Below, in pieces: positions 48,011 through 58,366 of a DNA stretch of 64,000 bases. The notes below the pieces were generated by a model. That model had not been told where the DNA came from and searched no databases. It worked only from the letters and a program-made list of their open reading frames with translations. The stretch covers positions 496,001 to 560,000 of the forward strand of contig NZ_PYAX01000006.1 in assembly GCF_003014735.1 (NCBI RefSeq), written 5' to 3'. Each line of letters begins with the position of its first letter. Within the stretch, counting starts at the first letter, position 1. The position numbers were made by a program, and so were the translations under genes. The stretch is from Saccharothrix carnea. GTDB lineage: Bacteria > Actinomycetota > Actinomycetes > Mycobacteriales > Pseudonocardiaceae.

Positions 48011-51000
48011 GTGCCCGACGAGCCCCGCCGTGGCGGCCCCGGACCCGGAGGTGACCAGGCACCGCAGGAAGACCAGCCGACCGGTCGTCGCCGCAGGTCG
48101 CTGGACGGTGGCGGGCTGAGCGTGTCCGACCTGCTGGAGCAGCACAGCCGCACGAACATCCCACGCCCGGTCCCGCCCGGTCAGTCGGACACCGGCAGGC
48201 GCGCCGCGCCCGAGCCGGAGCCGCCCCGCAGACCCGCCCCGCCCCAGAACGGCAGGCACGCCCCCGAGGGCACCGGTCGCCGCGCCGCGCCGGAACCGCC
48301 GCGCAGGCAGGCACCTCCGGCGCCGGAGGACACCGGCACCCGCCCGAGGCCGCCCGCGAACGGCGCACCGCCCACCGCGGGCCGACGCCCGACCGCACCC
48401 CCGGCACCGCCCGCCAACGACTTCTTCGCCGCCGCGGGCGAGGGCACCGGCACCCGGACGCCGCGCCCCGTGCCGGAGGACACCGGCACCCGCCGCCGTC
48501 CCGAGGAGCCGCCCGCACGCCCCCGGCCCACGCCCCCGCCGCCGAACGGCACCGCGAACGGTTACGCCGGCCGACCGGACGACCTCGACCCGAGGCGTCC
48601 CGCGCCACCGCGCCCCGCGGCTCCCGGCGAGGTACCCGGCGAGCCGAGCAGGCGCTTCCCCGCCAACGGCAGGCCCCGTCCCGAAGACGGCCCACGCGTC
48701 CCCTCGGACCCCGCCGCGGCACGACGCCCCGCCGAAGGCACCGGCCAGCGCCCGCGCCCGGACGTACCCGGCACCCCGCCGGGTCGACGGCTCCCGGACG
48801 GCAGCGGACCTCGTCCGCGGCCCGAAGGCCTCGCACCGGACACGCCTCGCCGATCGGCAGACGGCAGCGGACCCCGTCCGCGCCCCGAAGACCTGGCTCC
48901 CGACGCACCGCGCCGCCTCGCCGAGGGCAGTGGGCCGCGCCCACGCCCCGAGGACGCGCCCCGGCGCCTGCCGGACAGCAGCGGACCCCGGCAACGACCG
49001 GAAGACCCGGTCGACGGCCACCGCCGGAGGCCGGACGAGGTCGGACCGCCCGGACGCCGCGCCGCCGCCGAGGGCGCGGCGGCCGAGGGCATCGGCAGGC
49101 GGCTCGCGGACGGGCCCCGTCCCGGCGAGCACACCGGCCAACGGCCCCGCCCCGGCATCCCGGCCGATGGCTCCCGCCGCCTGCCTGACGGCAGCGGACC
49201 GCGCCCACGCCCCGACGCCCCGGTCGGCGACGCGCCCCGCCGCCTCGCGGACGGCAGCGGCCCGCACGACGTGACCGGCGGGCCCCGGCCCGGCCGGCGC
49301 CCCCGTCCCGCTCCCGACGACCTCGCCGTCGACCCCCGCCGTCCCGCGGAGGGCCCGCGCCGCCTCGCCGATGGCCCACCCGTCCCACCGGTCGACGGCC
49401 CGCGCCGTCTCGCGGACGGCCCTCCGGTGCCCGTCGACGGTGCGGGCCCCCGTCGCCTGGCGGACGGCCCTGTGGACGGTCCGCGGCCCGGTGACGCGCC
49501 CGGCCGCAGGTTCGCCGACGACGGCGCCCCCGCGCCCGACCAGGCACCACCCGTCATCGCCGACCGCCTCAACGGTGGCCTCAACGGCAGCGGCCCGGAG
49601 CCGCGCGAGGCCATCGACCCGGCGAGCCTCACCACGGAGATGGAGGCCATCAGCGACGACGTCAAGAAACGTCGCGAGGTCGACCACACCCTGGCCCGCT
49701 TCTCCGCCGTCCACGACGAGCTGGCCGAGCAGGAACGCCTGCGCAAGGAACGCCGCCAGAAGCTCATGCCGTGGAAGGCCGACCACGACGAGGACGCCAC
49801 CGAGTACGCCTCGCCGGTAGAGAGCCCCGACGACGACGGCCCCCGGCGCCGCGGTCGCACGGCCAAGCACAGCAAGATCGTGCGCACGATCAAGGTCGTC
49901 GCGCTGGCCGCCGCCGTGCTGGTGTTCGTGTCCACCGGTCTCGGCTGGGGCGCGATGTTCTACATCGACAGCAAGATCCCCGAGATCGACGCGCTGAACC
50001 AGAACTCCGCCGCGGTGCACGAGGCGGAGAAGCAGCTCGGCGACGAGAACTTCCTCATCGTCGGCTCCGACACCCGGGCTGGCGCGAGGCCGGAGGACGG
50101 CGTCGGCGACGCGAACTTCGAGCCGGGCGCGCGCTCGGACGTGCTGATGCTCGCGCACATCCCGGCCGACCGTAAGCGCATGGTCGTCGTCTCCGTGCCG
50201 CGTGACCTGCTGATCAAGCGGCCCCAGTGCGAGAAGTGGGACCCGGGCACCGGCGAGTACACCGGCGAGCAGCTGGACGCCGAGGAGGACGTGAAGGCCA
50301 ACGAGCCGTACGCGGTCGGCGGCCCGAAGTGCGTCAGCAAGTTCATGACCGAGCTGACCGGGTTGGAGATCAACCACTTCATCAGCGTCGACTTCAACGG
50401 TTTCAAGGGCATGGTCGACGCCATCGGCACCGTCCCGGTGTGCGTGCCGAAGCCGATGAAGGACGACGAGCTCGGCGTGATCTTCGACCAGGCGGGCCGG
50501 TTCGAGATCGACGGCACCAAGGCCCTGGACTACGTGCGGGCACGCAAGGTCTCCGGCGAGAACAAGACGGACTTCGACCGCGTCAACCGGCAGCAGCAGT
50601 TCCTGTCCTCCTTGCTGCGCAAGGCTTTGTCGTCGGAGATCCTGCTGAACCCGGGCAAGCTCAACGCGTTCCTCAACGCGTTCGCCGCGGCCGCTGTCGG
50701 CCAGAACATCGGCGTGAACGACATGCTGACGCTGGCGCAGTCGTTGCAGAGCCTGGAAGCGGGCCGGGTCACCTTCGTGACCATCCCGCACGAGACGTCC
50801 GAGGGCCCGACGAAGTCCAACGACGACAACCAGGAGCTGTTGAAGGAAGCCGACACCAAGGCGTTGTTCCAGGCGATCATCGACGGCACGCCGCTGCCGG
50901 AGGAGACCCCGGACAACGCGCCGGCGGACCAGAACCAGGCCGCCGGCCAGACGCAGGCCGCCTCGCCGCCGCCCGGCCCGAAGCAGGGCAAGGTCATCGA

Positions 51001-51367
51001 CCACAAGGGCATCAAGATCCAGGTGCGCAACGGCGACCCGGACAACGCGGGCGCCGCCCGCCGGACCACCGACGCGTTGCGGCAACTCGGCTACGACGTC
51101 GTCCTCCCGGGTGACGCGCCGGCCGCCGAGAAGACCGTGATCCTGTACGGCGTCGGCGGGGAGGACGCGGCGACGACGCTGGCGTCCTCGGTGCCCGGTG
51201 CGACGCTGCAGTTCCAGCAGAACATGGGTGGCGCGGTGCAGCTGCTGATCGGGCCAGGCTGGGACGAGGAGATCCTCGCGCCGCAAGCACCCGGCAGCGA
51301 CCCGGGCAAGGCCGCACCGCCGGAGAAGCTGGAAGTGGTCAACGCCGCCAAGGACCCGTGTGCGTGA
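48011..51367 (+). CDS. LytR-CpsA-Psr (LCP) phosphotransferase with long disordered cytoplasmic N-terminus
   Basis: The protein has 1118 residues and starts at GTG 48011 after GAAGGGAG. Residues 1 to about 610 are low-complexity Pro/Arg/Gly/Asp sequence with repeated (R)RLADGSGPRPRPE units. A membrane helix follows (IKVVALAAAVLVFVSTGLGWGAMFYI). Next comes the extracellular LCP domain (LIVGSDTRAG.., SDVLMLAHIPADRKRMVVVSVPRDLLI.., DFNGFKGMVDAIG, ALDYVRARKVSG.. FDRVNRQQQFLSSLL), then a LytR_C domain (KIQVRNGDPDNAGAARRTTDALRQLGYDVV). LCP enzymes attach arabinogalactan or teichoic-type polymers to peptidoglycan. It matches Rv0822c in the conserved block. The huge cytoplasmic tail is the notable feature. 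Confidence 0.9.
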   Translation: MPDEPRRGGPGPGGDQAPQEDQPTGRRRRSLDGGGLSVSDLLEQHSRTNIPRPVPPGQSDTGRRAAPEPEPPRRPAPPQNGRHAPEGTGRRAAPEPPRRQAPPAPEDTGTRPRPPANGAPPTAGRRPTAPPAPPANDFFAAAGEGTGTRTPRPVPEDTGTRRRPEEPPARPRPTPPPPNGTANGYAGRPDDLDPRRPAPPRPAAPGEVPGEPSRRFPANGRPRPEDGPRVPSDPAAARRPAEGTGQRPRPDVPGTPPGRRLPDGSGPRPRPEGLAPDTPRRSADGSGPRPRPEDLAPDAPRRLAEGSGPRPRPEDAPRRLPDSSGPRQRPEDPVDGHRRRPDEVGPPGRRAAAEGAAAEGIGRRLADGPRPGEHTGQRPRPGIPADGSRRLPDGSGPRPRPDAPVGDAPRRLADGSGPHDVTGGPRPGRRPRPAPDDLAVDPRRPAEGPRRLADGPPVPPVDGPRRLADGPPVPVDGAGPRRLADGPVDGPRPGDAPGRRFADDGAPAPDQAPPVIADRLNGGLNGSGPEPREAIDPASLTTEMEAISDDVKKRREVDHTLARFSAVHDELAEQERLRKERRQKLMPWKADHDEDATEYASPVESPDDDGPRRRGRTAKHSKIVRTIKVVALAAAVLVFVSTGLGWGAMFYIDSKIPEIDALNQNSAAVHEAEKQLGDENFLIVGSDTRAGARPEDGVGDANFEPGARSDVLMLAHIPADRKRMVVVSVPRDLLIKRPQCEKWDPGTGEYTGEQLDAEEDVKANEPYAVGGPKCVSKFMTELTGLEINHFISVDFNGFKGMVDAIGTVPVCVPKPMKDDELGVIFDQAGRFEIDGTKALDYVRARKVSGENKTDFDRVNRQQQFLSSLLRKALSSEILLNPGKLNAFLNAFAAAAVGQNIGVNDMLTLAQSLQSLEAGRVTFVTIPHETSEGPTKSNDDNQELLKEADTKALFQAIIDGTPLPEETPDNAPADQNQAAGQTQAASPPPGPKQGKVIDHKGIKIQVRNGDPDNAGAARRTTDALRQLGYDVVLPGDAPAAEKTVILYGVGGEDAATTLASSVPGATLQFQQNMGGAVQLLIGPGWDEEILAPQAPGSDPGKAAPPEKLEVVNAAKDPCA

Positions 51368-51447
51368 GTCGACTGGACGTCTTGGGTTCACGCCCGGTTC
51401 ACCGGGGCGGGTCGCTACCGCGATGACCTCACCGTAGGCTGACGCCC

Positions 51448-52113
51448 ATGCGTGAGGCCTACCACGACCAGCTCGGACAACTCGCCGACCAGCTCGCCGA
51501 CATGTGCGGCATGGCCGGTGACGCGATGGAGCGGGCGACCGCTTCCCTGCTCGGGGCGGACCTCGCCCTGGCCGAGCAGGTGATCGGCGACGACGCCAAG
51601 ATCGACGACGTGCGCGCCGGCATCGAGGAGCAGGCGTACGCGCTGCTGGCGTTGCAGGCACCGGTCGCGACCGACCTGCGCATCGTGCTCGCGGTCATCC
51701 ACGCGGCCGAGAGCGTCGAGCGGATGGGCGACCTGGCGCTGCACGTGGCCAAGGCCGCGCGCCGCAGGCACCCGAACCCCGTGCTGCCCGACACGGTGCG
51801 GCCGTACTTCGCCGAGATGGGCCGCATCGCGGTCGAGCTGGCGCGTGAGGCGACCGACATCATCCGCACGCAGGACGTGCAGCGGGCGCGGTCGCTCGAG
51901 GACGCCGACGACGCGATGGACGACCTGCACCGGCACCTGTTCACGGTGATCATGGACAAGGACTGGCAGCACGGCGTGCCGTCCGCGGTGGACACCACGC
52001 TGCTGGGCCGGTTCTACGAGCGGTTCGCCGACCACGCAGTGTCGGTGGCCAAGCGCACCGTCTTCGTGGTCACCGGGCGGATGCCCGGCTACCACGGCGA
52101 CCCGGGCGCCTGA
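51448..52113 (+). CDS. phoU: Phosphate transport regulator PhoU
   Basis: The 221-residue all-helical protein has two PhoU repeats. Metal-binding motif E-x3-D-x3 appears in [22 protein letters not shown] and [23 protein letters not shown]. It signals phosphate sufficiency from the Pst transporter to the SenX3-RegX3/PhoR-PhoP type two-component system. The pst genes lie 3.5 kb downstream on the opposite strand, separated by type VII secretion genes. Confidence 0.94.
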   Translation: MREAYHDQLGQLADQLADMCGMAGDAMERATASLLGADLALAEQVIGDDAKIDDVRAGIEEQAYALLALQAPVATDLRIVLAVIHAAESVERMGDLALHVAKAARRRHPNPVLPDTVRPYFAEMGRIAVELAREATDIIRTQDVQRARSLEDADDAMDDLHRHLFTVIMDKDWQHGVPSAVDTTLLGRFYERFADHAVSVAKRTVFVVTGRMPGYHGDPGA

Positions 52114-52116
52114 CCG

Positions 52117-52914
52117 TCAGTTGAGCAGGCCGTTCAGCTCCTGCGCGAGCTGGGCGGCGATGCGCGCGTTGTCGGCGGGGGCGTGGGTGAGCCACTTCCG
52201 GCCGTCCTGCCCCTCCCGCGTCTGCGACATGTAGCGGCCCTGGTCGTTGTCGAACCACGCGACCTGCGGCGCGCGCTGCTCCCGGCCGTGCCTGCCGCGC
52301 ACCGTGACGCCGAACTGGCCGGCCCGCAGCCGGGGGCGTTCGAACACGGCTTCCAGCGCGCGGACCTGCGTGGACGCGGAAGAGCGCGGCGCCATGGCCT
52401 GGGTGAACGTGGCGCTGCCGAAGTCGTCGTCCCGGCGCGGGGGCGGCGGTGGTGCGGATGTCGGCATCGGCACGGTGATCGACTGGCCAGGACCCGGCCG
52501 TGACGGCGGGACGAGGTCCACGACGGTGCGCAGCAACGCGGGCGCCCGCATCAGGTCGACCTTGATCTGCCGGTCGTCCATCACGGCGAGCGCCGCCGTC
52601 TCGCCCGACGCGCCGCCGCGCGCCAGCAGTTGGCGCTCGACGTTGCGCGCGTCGAGCGAGGCGACCGCGTTGAGGCTGTAGTCGAAGCGGATCAGCAGGG
52701 TGAGCGCTTCCTCGACCTCGGGCGCGACCCGGCCGCGGTTGGCCAGGCCGCGCGACTCGAGGTCGCGGTACACGGCGTTGCGGATGCCGCGCCGCTCGTC
52801 GACCGTCTGCCCGAGGTAGGGGAATTCGAACGGGTAGGGGCGGCTGCCGAGCTTCAGGTCTTCCCAGAGCATGTCGGCCGCCGCGAAGGACAGGGCGAAC
52901 GAGAACACGCTCAC
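52117..52914 (-). CDS. espG: ESX secretion-associated protein EspG
   Basis: The 265-residue protein has EspG features: a start in VFSFALSFAAADMLWEDLKLGSRPYPFEFPYLGQTVDERRGIRNAVYRDLESRG, and the C-terminal AWFDNDQGRYMSQTREGQDGRKWLTHAPADNARIAAQLAQELNGLL. EspG proteins are cytosolic chaperones that bind PPE-type substrates of type VII secretion. The gene overlaps the upstream PPE-like gene by four bases, the expected chaperone-substrate pairing. The ESX core (ecc) genes are not in the window. Confidence 0.85.
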   Translation of the reverse strand: MSVFSFALSFAAADMLWEDLKLGSRPYPFEFPYLGQTVDERRGIRNAVYRDLESRGLANRGRVAPEVEEALTLLIRFDYSLNAVASLDARNVERQLLARGGASGETAALAVMDDRQIKVDLMRAPALLRTVVDLVPPSRPGPGQSITVPMPTSAPPPPPRRDDDFGSATFTQAMAPRSSASTQVRALEAVFERPRLRAGQFGVTVRGRHGREQRAPQVAWFDNDQGRYMSQTREGQDGRKWLTHAPADNARIAAQLAQELNGLLN

Positions 52915-54434
52915 CCGCCGATGACCGGCGGAGCGACCATGGTGCCGTCACCGAACACGTCTTCGGTCTCCACCAGGTAGGACGCGGCCTTGTGCTCCTT
53001 GTCCTCGTCACCGCCGCCGCGCGCGCCACCGGCACCAGCACCCATGCCCGCGCCCATGCCACCGGGACCACCGCGGCCCGCCGCGCCGGCGCCGGCCAGG
53101 CCACCGCTGCCGCCGGGGCCGAAGCCACCGGAGCCGGACCGGCCGGTCTCGCCGAGAGTGCCCGCCATGCCGCCGGGGCCGAAGCCGCCCATGCCACCGC
53201 GACCGGCCGCCGCCATGCCGCCGGGACCGCCCATGCCGCGGCCACCGCCACCACCGCCGCCGCCTCCACCACCGCCTCCGCCGCCGGGGAGGCGACCGGG
53301 ACCGTTGGGCGGGCCCGGAGGACGTCCACCGGGCGGCATCGTCGGCCGGTTGTTGGGGCCGGTGCCGGGCGGGTAGATGCCGGGCGGGTACGGGCCGGGG
53401 CCGGGGATGTTGGTGTTGCCGCCACCACCGCCGCCACCGCCGCCGCCGGGGAGGTTCGTGTTGCCACCGCCGCCGGGACCGTTCCAGCCGGACTGGTTGG
53501 TGTTGCCGCCGCCGGTGCCACCGCCGGGCACGCCGAGGTCACCCATCCCGGTACCGGTGCCCGTGCCCGTCCCGGTGCCGGTGGGCACGGTCGGCCTGCT
53601 GCCGATCTGGCCGTTGCCGTTCTGCCCGGGGTCACCGCTGCCGCCGGAGCCCTCCATGGGCGGCGGAGGGGAGAAGGCGGGCATGGTGGAGCCCGACTCC
53701 TGGAAGCTCGTGGACATGGTCGTCATGACCTCGGCCGCACGCTCGTGGGCCTGCTGCTTCTCCTCGAACTTCTGCTCGATCTGGTCGATCGTCTCGGCCC
53801 ACTTGAACGGGTTGGGCTCGGAGAAGAACATCTTGTAGGCGTCGGCGGTGCTGAACTCGACCGGCTCGGGCATCGCGTTCTTCGCCGTCTCGGCCGCCTG
53901 GCTCTGCGCGTACAGCTTGTTGCCGGTGAGCTGCGCACCCTGGGCGGCGTTGCCGGACCAGGTGGCGACGTTGGTGAAGTACCCCTGCGCCGCCTCCGCC
54001 GCCGCGCCCTGCCAGGCACCCTTGCTGGCGGTCGTGGCGCTGGTCAGGTTGGACTGCAGCTCGGCCAGCGTGTTGCCGAGCTTCGTCCAGGCCTCACCCT
54101 GCTCGTTGGCCGTGCCGGGGGACATGTTCGTCGTGACCATGTCCTTGAGGGCCTTGTGCTCGTGCCCCATGTAGAACGCGCCGGGCGGGCTCAGCGGCGG
54201 CCGGTAGTTCTCCACCACCTGCTCGAGCTGCTGCTCCTGCGAGGACTGGTACTGCGCCGACTGCTGCTTGTAGCGCAGGTAGTCGTCGAGCGTCGTGATG
54301 GCGCCGAAGATCCCCGGGTTGGCGGCTCGTTCGCGCTCGTACTCGGCGCGCAGTTCGGCTTCGGTCTGCCCGGCGTAGGTGACCTGGGTAGCCTGGCTGC
54401 CGCTCTGCGGCGGCTGCGTGTTCGGCGGCGTCAC
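52911..54434 (-). CDS. PPE-like type VII secretion substrate with Gly/Pro-rich C-terminus
   Basis: The 507-residue protein starts at GTG 54434 with GGGGGAG upstream. The N-terminal 270 residues are helical with WXG/PPE-like features (GEAWTKLGNTLAELQSNLTSATTASKGAWQGAAAEAAQGYFTNVATWSGNAAQGAQLTGNKLYAQSQAAETAKNAMP). The C-terminal 230 residues are Gly/Pro/Asn repeats (GGGGNTNLPGGGGGG), ending in a short acidic tail. This is the architecture of Pseudonocardiales PPE-family substrates. Co-translation with EspG supports secretion through an ESX system. The CGG-rich repeats make this stretch very GC-rich. Confidence 0.78.
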   Translation of the reverse strand: MTPPNTQPPQSGSQATQVTYAGQTEAELRAEYERERAANPGIFGAITTLDDYLRYKQQSAQYQSSQEQQLEQVVENYRPPLSPPGAFYMGHEHKALKDMVTTNMSPGTANEQGEAWTKLGNTLAELQSNLTSATTASKGAWQGAAAEAAQGYFTNVATWSGNAAQGAQLTGNKLYAQSQAAETAKNAMPEPVEFSTADAYKMFFSEPNPFKWAETIDQIEQKFEEKQQAHERAAEVMTTMSTSFQESGSTMPAFSPPPPMEGSGGSGDPGQNGNGQIGSRPTVPTGTGTGTGTGTGMGDLGVPGGGTGGGNTNQSGWNGPGGGGNTNLPGGGGGGGGGGNTNIPGPGPYPPGIYPPGTGPNNRPTMPPGGRPPGPPNGPGRLPGGGGGGGGGGGGGGGRGMGGPGGMAAAGRGGMGGFGPGGMAGTLGETGRSGSGGFGPGGSGGLAGAGAAGRGGPGGMGAGMGAGAGGARGGGDEDKEHKAASYLVETEDVFGDGTMVAPPVIGG

Positions 54435-54453
54435 GACGTTCTCCCCCCTCGGG

Positions 54454-55002
54454 TTACTTCGGCAGCTTCGGTTCGATGGCGGTGGCGACCCGGGTGGCCA
54501 GCTCGCACGCCTCGGCACCTGAGGCATTGGCTACGGCGATGATGTCGACCCTGGACGTCGGCGCCACTTCGATGGTCAACAAACAGGAGTTCTTGCCCGC
54601 GGGTGCCTCGACGAGCTTGGCCTTGTGCGAGCCGATGGGGACGTCTGTCTTCTTGCCGTCGCCAACCGCGTCCGCGATTGCGAGTTCGGGCTGCTTCGTC
54701 AGGCCGAAGTAAGCGGTGGTCGAAACTTCGGCACCGCACTCCTTCTCGTCCACCTTCTCGATGTTCGAGAGGTCTAGCTGGGACTTCACCGACTCGAGAA
54801 CCGCGCACGGATCGAGATCGGCCAGCGACTCACCACCGTCAGACGGCTTGCTGCTGCTGGTGGTGGACTTCGACGTCTGCTCAGTCGAAGTCGTCCCTGT
54901 GGTGGGTCCAGGCGTCGCCGTTCCCCCGGTCGTGCAGCCCGCGGCCACCGCGCCGAGAACTGCCAACGACAGTGCGATGCGAGCCGACAATCCTTTGATC
55001 AA
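54454..55002 (-). CDS. DUF3558 domain lipoprotein
   Basis: The 182-residue lipoprotein has the signal ARIALSLAVLGAVAAGC (lipobox VAAGC), a Thr/Ser-rich spacer of about 45 residues and a DUF3558 domain (LADLDPCAVLESVKSQLD.., KECGAEVSTTAYFG, KNSCLLTIEVAPTSRVDIIAVANASGAEACELATRVATAIEPKLP). The four cysteines may form disulfides. DUF3558 proteins frequently accompany EspG and PPE-like genes in this order. Confidence 0.85.
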   Translation of the reverse strand: MIKGLSARIALSLAVLGAVAAGCTTGGTATPGPTTGTTSTEQTSKSTTSSSKPSDGGESLADLDPCAVLESVKSQLDLSNIEKVDEKECGAEVSTTAYFGLTKQPELAIADAVGDGKKTDVPIGSHKAKLVEAPAGKNSCLLTIEVAPTSRVDIIAVANASGAEACELATRVATAIEPKLPK

Positions 55003-55014
55003 CTGACTCCACCC

Positions 55015-55416
55015 TCAGTAGCGCTGGTAGGTGCTGGCGTTCGAGCTGTCGACCTCACGATAGTTCTCGATCGCCTTCTGCAACGCCTCACGTGCCTCGT
55101 CCAACGCGGAGCGCAACTGCTCGACCGCCGGGATGATGCCGGTCGTACCGGCCCCTCCTTCGACGCTCTCCCTGTTGTAGCTCGCCATGGCTACGCCGTC
55201 AGGGCTCGTGCCCAACTTGGTCTCCTGGCGAAGACGACCCAGTTGGGACTGCATCTTGTTGAGGTCCATCAGGGCGTTGTCGATGGCCTTCAGGTAAGCC
55301 TGGGCGCCGTCCTGGCTGATGGCGAACGAGCCCGACTCGGCGGCCTGCTTCAAGCCCACCATGCCGGCCGTCATAGCTTGCATGGACTGTGCGCTCCACG
55401 CACCTTCCGCCGCCAC
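55015..55416 (-). CDS. WXG100/ESX-1-like secreted helical protein
   Basis: The 133-residue protein starts at GTG 55416, after AGGGGG, rather than at 55446. It is largely helical (AYLKAIDNALMDLNKMQSQLGRLRQETKLG.. IIPAVEQLRSALDEAREALQKAIENYREVDSSNAST) with a turn region near the middle, like a longer ESX substrate. A strict W-x-G is not seen. It is the first gene of the cluster that continues with DUF3558, PPE-like and EspG. Confidence 0.7.
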   Translation of the reverse strand: MAAEGAWSAQSMQAMTAGMVGLKQAAESGSFAISQDGAQAYLKAIDNALMDLNKMQSQLGRLRQETKLGTSPDGVAMASYNRESVEGGAGTTGIIPAVEQLRSALDEAREALQKAIENYREVDSSNASTYQRY

Positions 55417-55531
55417 GGTTACCCCCTGCGAGTCTGCCGATCCCAACCGTCACGGTACCTCCGAACGGAGGACCATGTCTCGATTTTGACGGCAGGGGCG
55501 AGCCCGTGGTTCCCCTGTCACCCGAACGCGC

Positions 55532-55564
55532 GGAAGCCCTCCCACTGCTGGTGGGAGGGCTTCC
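55532..55564 (-). terminator. Terminator of the pst operon
   Basis: A perfect 14-bp stem (GGAAGCCCTCCCAC with 55551-55564) closes around TGCTG, 15 bp after the pstB stop. It separates pst from the downstream secretion cluster on the same strand. Confidence 0.82.
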
Positions 55565-55578
55565 GGGAGTGGGCCGGA

Positions 55579-56355
55579 TCAGCCGAAACGGCCGGAGATG
55601 TAGTCCTCGGTCGCCTTCTGGCTCGGGTTGGAGAAGATCTTCTCCGTGTCGTCCACCTCGATCAGCCGGCCCGGCTGACCGACACCCAGCAGGTTGAAGA
55701 ACGCGGTCTGGTCGCTGACCCGCGCCGCCTGCTGCATGTTGTGGGTCACGATGACGATCGTGTACTCCTTCTTCAACTCCGTGATCAGGTCCTCGATCGC
55801 GAGGGTCGAGATGGGGTCCAGCGCCGAGCACGGCTCGTCCATCAGCAGCACGTCCGGCTGCACGGCGATCGCCCGCGCGATGCACAACCGCTGCTGCTGA
55901 CCACCGGACAGGCCACCGCCCGGCCGGTCGAGGCGGTCCTTGACCTCGTTCCACAGGTTCGCGCCGCGCAACGAGCGCTCGGCCACCTCGTCGAGCTTCT
56001 TCTTGTTCCGCTCACCCGCGAGCTTCAGGCCCGCCACCACGTTGTCCCGGATGGACATCGTCGGGAACGGGTTGGGTCGCTGGAACACCATGCCGATGGT
56101 CCGGCGCACCTGCACCGGGTCGACGGGGGACGCGTAGATGTCCTCGCCGTCCAGCAGCACGGTGCCTTCCACCCGGGCACCCGGCGCCACCTCGTGCATG
56201 CGGTTCAACGACCGCAGCACGGTGGACTTCCCGCAACCGGACGGGCCGATGAACGCCGTCACGTTCTTCGGCGGCACGGCGAGCGAGACCTCCTGCACGG
56301 CGTGGAACTTGCCGTAGTAGAGGTTCAGGTCTTTCACGTCGATGCGCTTGGCCAT
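55579..56355 (-). CDS. pstB: Phosphate ABC transporter ATPase PstB
   Basis: The 258-residue ATPase has Walker [11 protein letters not shown]-loop [12 protein letters not shown], signature [17 protein letters not shown], Walker [14 protein letters not shown] and the H-loop [13 protein letters not shown]. It powers high-affinity phosphate import with PstSCA. It is the last gene of the operon and a strong hairpin follows. Confidence 0.96.
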   Translation of the reverse strand: MAKRIDVKDLNLYYGKFHAVQEVSLAVPPKNVTAFIGPSGCGKSTVLRSLNRMHEVAPGARVEGTVLLDGEDIYASPVDPVQVRRTIGMVFQRPNPFPTMSIRDNVVAGLKLAGERNKKKLDEVAERSLRGANLWNEVKDRLDRPGGGLSGGQQQRLCIARAIAVQPDVLLMDEPCSALDPISTLAIEDLITELKKEYTIVIVTHNMQQAARVSDQTAFFNLLGVGQPGRLIEVDDTEKIFSNPSQKATEDYISGRFG

Positions 56356-56365
56356 GACCGCCCGC

Positions 56366-57280
56366 TCACTTCGTCTTCGGAGCCAGCCACCGCGAGATCA
56401 CGGTAGCCAGCAGGTTGAACAGCGTGATGATGATGACCAGGGTGATCGCCGCACCCCAGATCCGCTCGAAACCGGCCTGCGTCGGGTTGTTCCGCTCCGA
56501 CGTCATGAGCAGCGGCAGCGACGCCATCGGCCCTTCGAACAGGTTGTAGTTGATGTACGGCGCGTACGCGGCCAGCACGAGCACCGGCGCGGTCTCGCCC
56601 ATGACGCGGGCCAGGGCCAGCATGATGCCGGTGATGATGCCGGACAGCGCAGTCGGGATGACGACCTTGACGATCGTCTTCCACTTGGGGATGCCGAGCG
56701 CGTAGGACGCCTCGCGCAGCTCGTCCGGCACGATCTTGAGCATCTCCTCGGTGGTCCGCACGATCACCGGCACCATGAGCAGCACCAGCGCCAGCGACAC
56801 CGCGAAACCGCTGCGGCCGAAGCCGAAGTACGTGATCCACAGCGTGTAGATGAACAGCGCGGCCACGATGGACGGCACACCGGTCAGGATGTCGACCATG
56901 AACGTGGTGGCGCGCGACAACTTCGACCGGCCGCCGTACTCCACCAGGTAGATGCCGACGAACAGGCCGATCGGCACGGACAGCACACCGCAGACCAGGC
57001 CTTGCACGAGCGTGCCGTAGATGGCGTGGTAGACGCCGCCACCCTGCTGGCGGGACAGCAGCCCGGACAGGGACTTCTGCCACCAGTCGCCGTTGAGGAC
57101 GACCGGGAAGCCGCGTTCGATCACCACGAACAGCACCCAGATCAGCGGCACGATCGCGATCAGGAACGCCCCGTACACCGCAGCGGTGGCGACGCCGTTC
57201 TTGAACTTGCGCGCCCCGCTGACGCTCTGGAACGTCGGCGGGGTGGCGAGGCGGTTCAGGTCCGCCGTGTCGGTCGTCAT
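56366..57280 (-). CDS. pstA: Phosphate ABC transporter permease PstA
   Basis: The 304-residue inner-membrane subunit has six membrane helices and the EAA-type loop [50 protein letters not shown] 57280 overlaps the pstC stop. The longer upstream open frame lies within pstC and has no family similarity. Confidence 0.95.
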   Translation of the reverse strand: MTTDTADLNRLATPPTFQSVSGARKFKNGVATAAVYGAFLIAIVPLIWVLFVVIERGFPVVLNGDWWQKSLSGLLSRQQGGGVYHAIYGTLVQGLVCGVLSVPIGLFVGIYLVEYGGRSKLSRATTFMVDILTGVPSIVAALFIYTLWITYFGFGRSGFAVSLALVLLMVPVIVRTTEEMLKIVPDELREASYALGIPKWKTIVKVVIPTALSGIITGIMLALARVMGETAPVLVLAAYAPYINYNLFEGPMASLPLLMTSERNNPTQAGFERIWGAAITLVIIITLFNLLATVISRWLAPKTK

Positions 57281-58332
57281 TCGTACTCCTTGTGACCGGC
57301 GACGATCGCCCGGGCGATGGCGTTGACGCCGAAGGTCAGCACGAACAGCACCAGGCCGGCGGCGATGTAGGCACCCGCCGTGCGCGGGTCGTTGAACTCG
57401 GGCGCGGCCAGCGCGATCTTGGACGCGAAGGTCGCGCCGCCGTCGAACAGGCTCCACGCGAACGCGGCGCCGGTGCCGCTGAGGATGATCGTCAACGCGA
57501 TCGTCTCACCGAGGGCGCGGCCGAGGCCGAGCATCGAGGCGCTGACGTAGCCCGCCTTGCCGAACGGCAGCACGGTGGTGCGCACGACCTCCCACTTGGT
57601 GGCGCCGAGCGCGATGGCGCCCTCCACGTGGGTGACCGGCGTGCGGTCGAACACCTCGCGGCTGACCGCGGTGATGATCGGCAGGATCATCACGGCCAGC
57701 ACGATGCCCGCCGTGAAGATCGTGCCGCCCAGCTCGATGCTCACGTTGCCCTTGGAGAACAGCGGGATCCAGCCGAGGGTGGAGGTGAGCCACTCGCCGA
57801 TCGGGGTGAGCACGGGACCGAGCACGAGCAGGCCCCACAGGCCGAAGATGATCGACGGCACGGCGGCCAGCAGGTCGATGACGTAGGCGAACGGCCGGGC
57901 GAGCCGGCGCGGCGCGTACTGGGTGAGGAACAGCGCGATGCCCAGCGCGATGGGCATGGCGATGATCAGGGAGAACGCCGACGACACCACGGTGACCAGG
58001 AGCAGGTCCAGGATGCCGTAGCGCATGTCGTTGACGTCGCCGGTCGACCACTCGCGGCTGGTCAGGAAGTTGACCTTGTCCAGCGCGAGCGAGGGGATGG
58101 CCTGGAGCAGCAGGAAGATGCCGATCGCCGCGATCAGGACCACGATGAAGATGCCCGACCCGGTGGCCAGGCCGGCGAAGATCCGGTCTCCCGGTCGGAC
58201 GACAGTCTTCCGATCGGCTTCCGTGGTCGGGGGAATCGGAGCCTCCGAGTCGGGTCGAGCGGCGGGAACGCCCGCGCGGGCACCGGTCGAGCCGGTGCCC
58301 GCGGGGCGTTGTGCCACGGTGCGGTCGTTCAT
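57277..58332 (-). CDS. pstC: Phosphate ABC transporter permease PstC
   Basis: The 351-residue protein has a disordered N-terminal 45 residues with a Pro/Ala tract, then six membrane helices. The EAA loop reads [46 protein letters not shown]. It forms the channel together with PstA. It is coupled to pstA by ATGA and lies 34 bp after pstS. Confidence 0.95.
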   Translation of the reverse strand: MNDRTVAQRPAGTGSTGARAGVPAARPDSEAPIPPTTEADRKTVVRPGDRIFAGLATGSGIFIVVLIAAIGIFLLLQAIPSLALDKVNFLTSREWSTGDVNDMRYGILDLLLVTVVSSAFSLIIAMPIALGIALFLTQYAPRRLARPFAYVIDLLAAVPSIIFGLWGLLVLGPVLTPIGEWLTSTLGWIPLFSKGNVSIELGGTIFTAGIVLAVMILPIITAVSREVFDRTPVTHVEGAIALGATKWEVVRTTVLPFGKAGYVSASMLGLGRALGETIALTIILSGTGAAFAWSLFDGGATFASKIALAAPEFNDPRTAGAYIAAGLVLFVLTFGVNAIARAIVAGHKEYE

Positions 58333-58366
58333 CGCGATGGCGTTCCCGGGAAGTGTGCCGGCCTGG

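Noticed and set aside
47885-51661. A 1258-codon open frame on the minus strand antisense to the LCP gene
   Set aside because: Composition is typical of the antisense shadow of a GC-rich gene and the plus strand has a good start, membrane helix and LCP motifs.
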